DNA from: Methylobacteriaceae bacterium
Lineage (GTDB): Bacteria > Pseudomonadota > Alphaproteobacteria > Rhizobiales > Beijerinckiaceae
Assembly (NCBI GenBank): GCA_019247255.1
Contig: JAFAPJ010000126.1
Location: 1-13,670, forward strand
Direction: 5' to 3'
DNA: 13,670 nucleotides
Shown: one piece after another, positions 13,445 to 13,670 of the stretch
Layout of the letters: each line of letters opens with the position of its first letter
Numbering within the stretch: the first letter of the stretch is position 1
Position numbers and translations under genes: made by a program
The notes under the pieces: model-generated
The model's database searches: none
What the model was told of the DNA's origin: nothing
Seen by the model: only the letters and a program-made list of their open reading frames with translations

Positions 13445-13670
13445 GGACGGCGGCCGGCCGGCGCCATTTCACGCTCATGCGCGGGCGCGCGGCCGAGCGG
13501 CTCGCGCTCCTCTGGCTCCTGCTGAGGGGCTACCGTCCGCTCGCGATCCGCTTCGCGGCCGCGGGCGGCGAGATCGACCTCGTGGTCCGGCGTGGCCGCA
13601 CGGTCGCGTTCGTGGAGGTCAAGGCGCGGGCCCGGATGGACGACGCGCTGGCCTCCGTCGACGAAGCGAA
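13441..13670 (+). CDS. yraN: UPF0102 / YraN family protein, truncated by the window end
   Basis: The reading frame from ATG 13441 is open to the edge, giving 76 residues of a protein usually about 120 long. The nuclease-like core of the family is present: GEIDLVV at 43-49 and VAFVEVKAR at 55-63, an Asp...Glu-x-Lys arrangement as in Holliday-junction-resolvase-like folds. Its function is not established. ATG 13441 overlaps the rsmI stop by four bases; the in-frame ATG at residue 13 is an alternative. The rsmI-yraN order is widespread in proteobacteria. Confidence 0.9.
   Translation, partial: MRTAAGRRHFTLMRGRAAERLALLWLLLRGYRPLAIRFAAAGGEIDLVVRRGRTVAFVEVKARARMDDALASVDEA

Overview
The window is a very GC-rich (about 70% by eye), tightly packed stretch of ordinary bacterial chromosome. 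Gene content points to an alphaproteobacterium of the order Hyphomicrobiales (Rhizobiales), plausibly Methylobacteriaceae or a relative. The reasons are the hopanoid genes hpnN and hpnP, the alphaproteobacterial families DUF2794 and DUF2147, an alphaproteobacterial-type ptsN end, and a short LppC lipoprotein divergent from rsmI-yraN. No transposase, phage gene, CRISPR array, tRNA or rRNA gene was seen. This taxonomic placement is inference from remembered family distributions.

Layout. 1-175: 3' end of ptsN. 239-1015: PAP2-family membrane phosphatase (+). 1070-1492: OsmC-like peroxidase (+). 1521-4172: HpnN hopanoid RND transporter (-), convergent with osmC. 4275-4871: secreted DUF2147 protein (-). 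5102-5386: small secreted four-cysteine protein (+), divergent from DUF2147. 5496-7097: B12-dependent radical SAM enzyme, best read as HpnP, the hopanoid C-2 methylase (+). 7117-7548: DUF2794 (-), starting at TTG. 7641-8159: coiled-coil protein (+), sharing an AT-rich divergent promoter region with a CtrA-like box. 8266-9093: inositol-monophosphatase/SuhB family (+). 9128-10120 and 10120-11133: MotA/TolQ-like and MotB/OmpA-like pair (+), overlapping by one base. 11157-12377: LppC/LpoA-like lipoprotein (-). 12515-13444: RsmI (+). 13441 to the end: YraN, cut by the window edge (+).

How the genes work together. The left half has an envelope-lipid theme. HpnN moves hopanoids to the outer membrane, HpnP adds the 2-methyl group, and the PAP2 protein is a lipid phosphatase; two small exported proteins of unknown function lie between hpnN and hpnP. 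The right half holds a proton-channel-like motor pair that reaches peptidoglycan, and the lppC/rsmI/yraN block, which keeps the order seen around E. coli yraL-yraM-yraN.

The most interesting items are the two-gene MotAB-like motor, which has no assigned function here; the hpnN-hpnP split locus with its two exported unknowns; and a CtrA-like site in the DUF2794/coiled-coil promoter region. I did not find evidence for a dramatic new defence or mobile system. No gene-free stretch exceeds 300 bases; the longest is 4872-5101.
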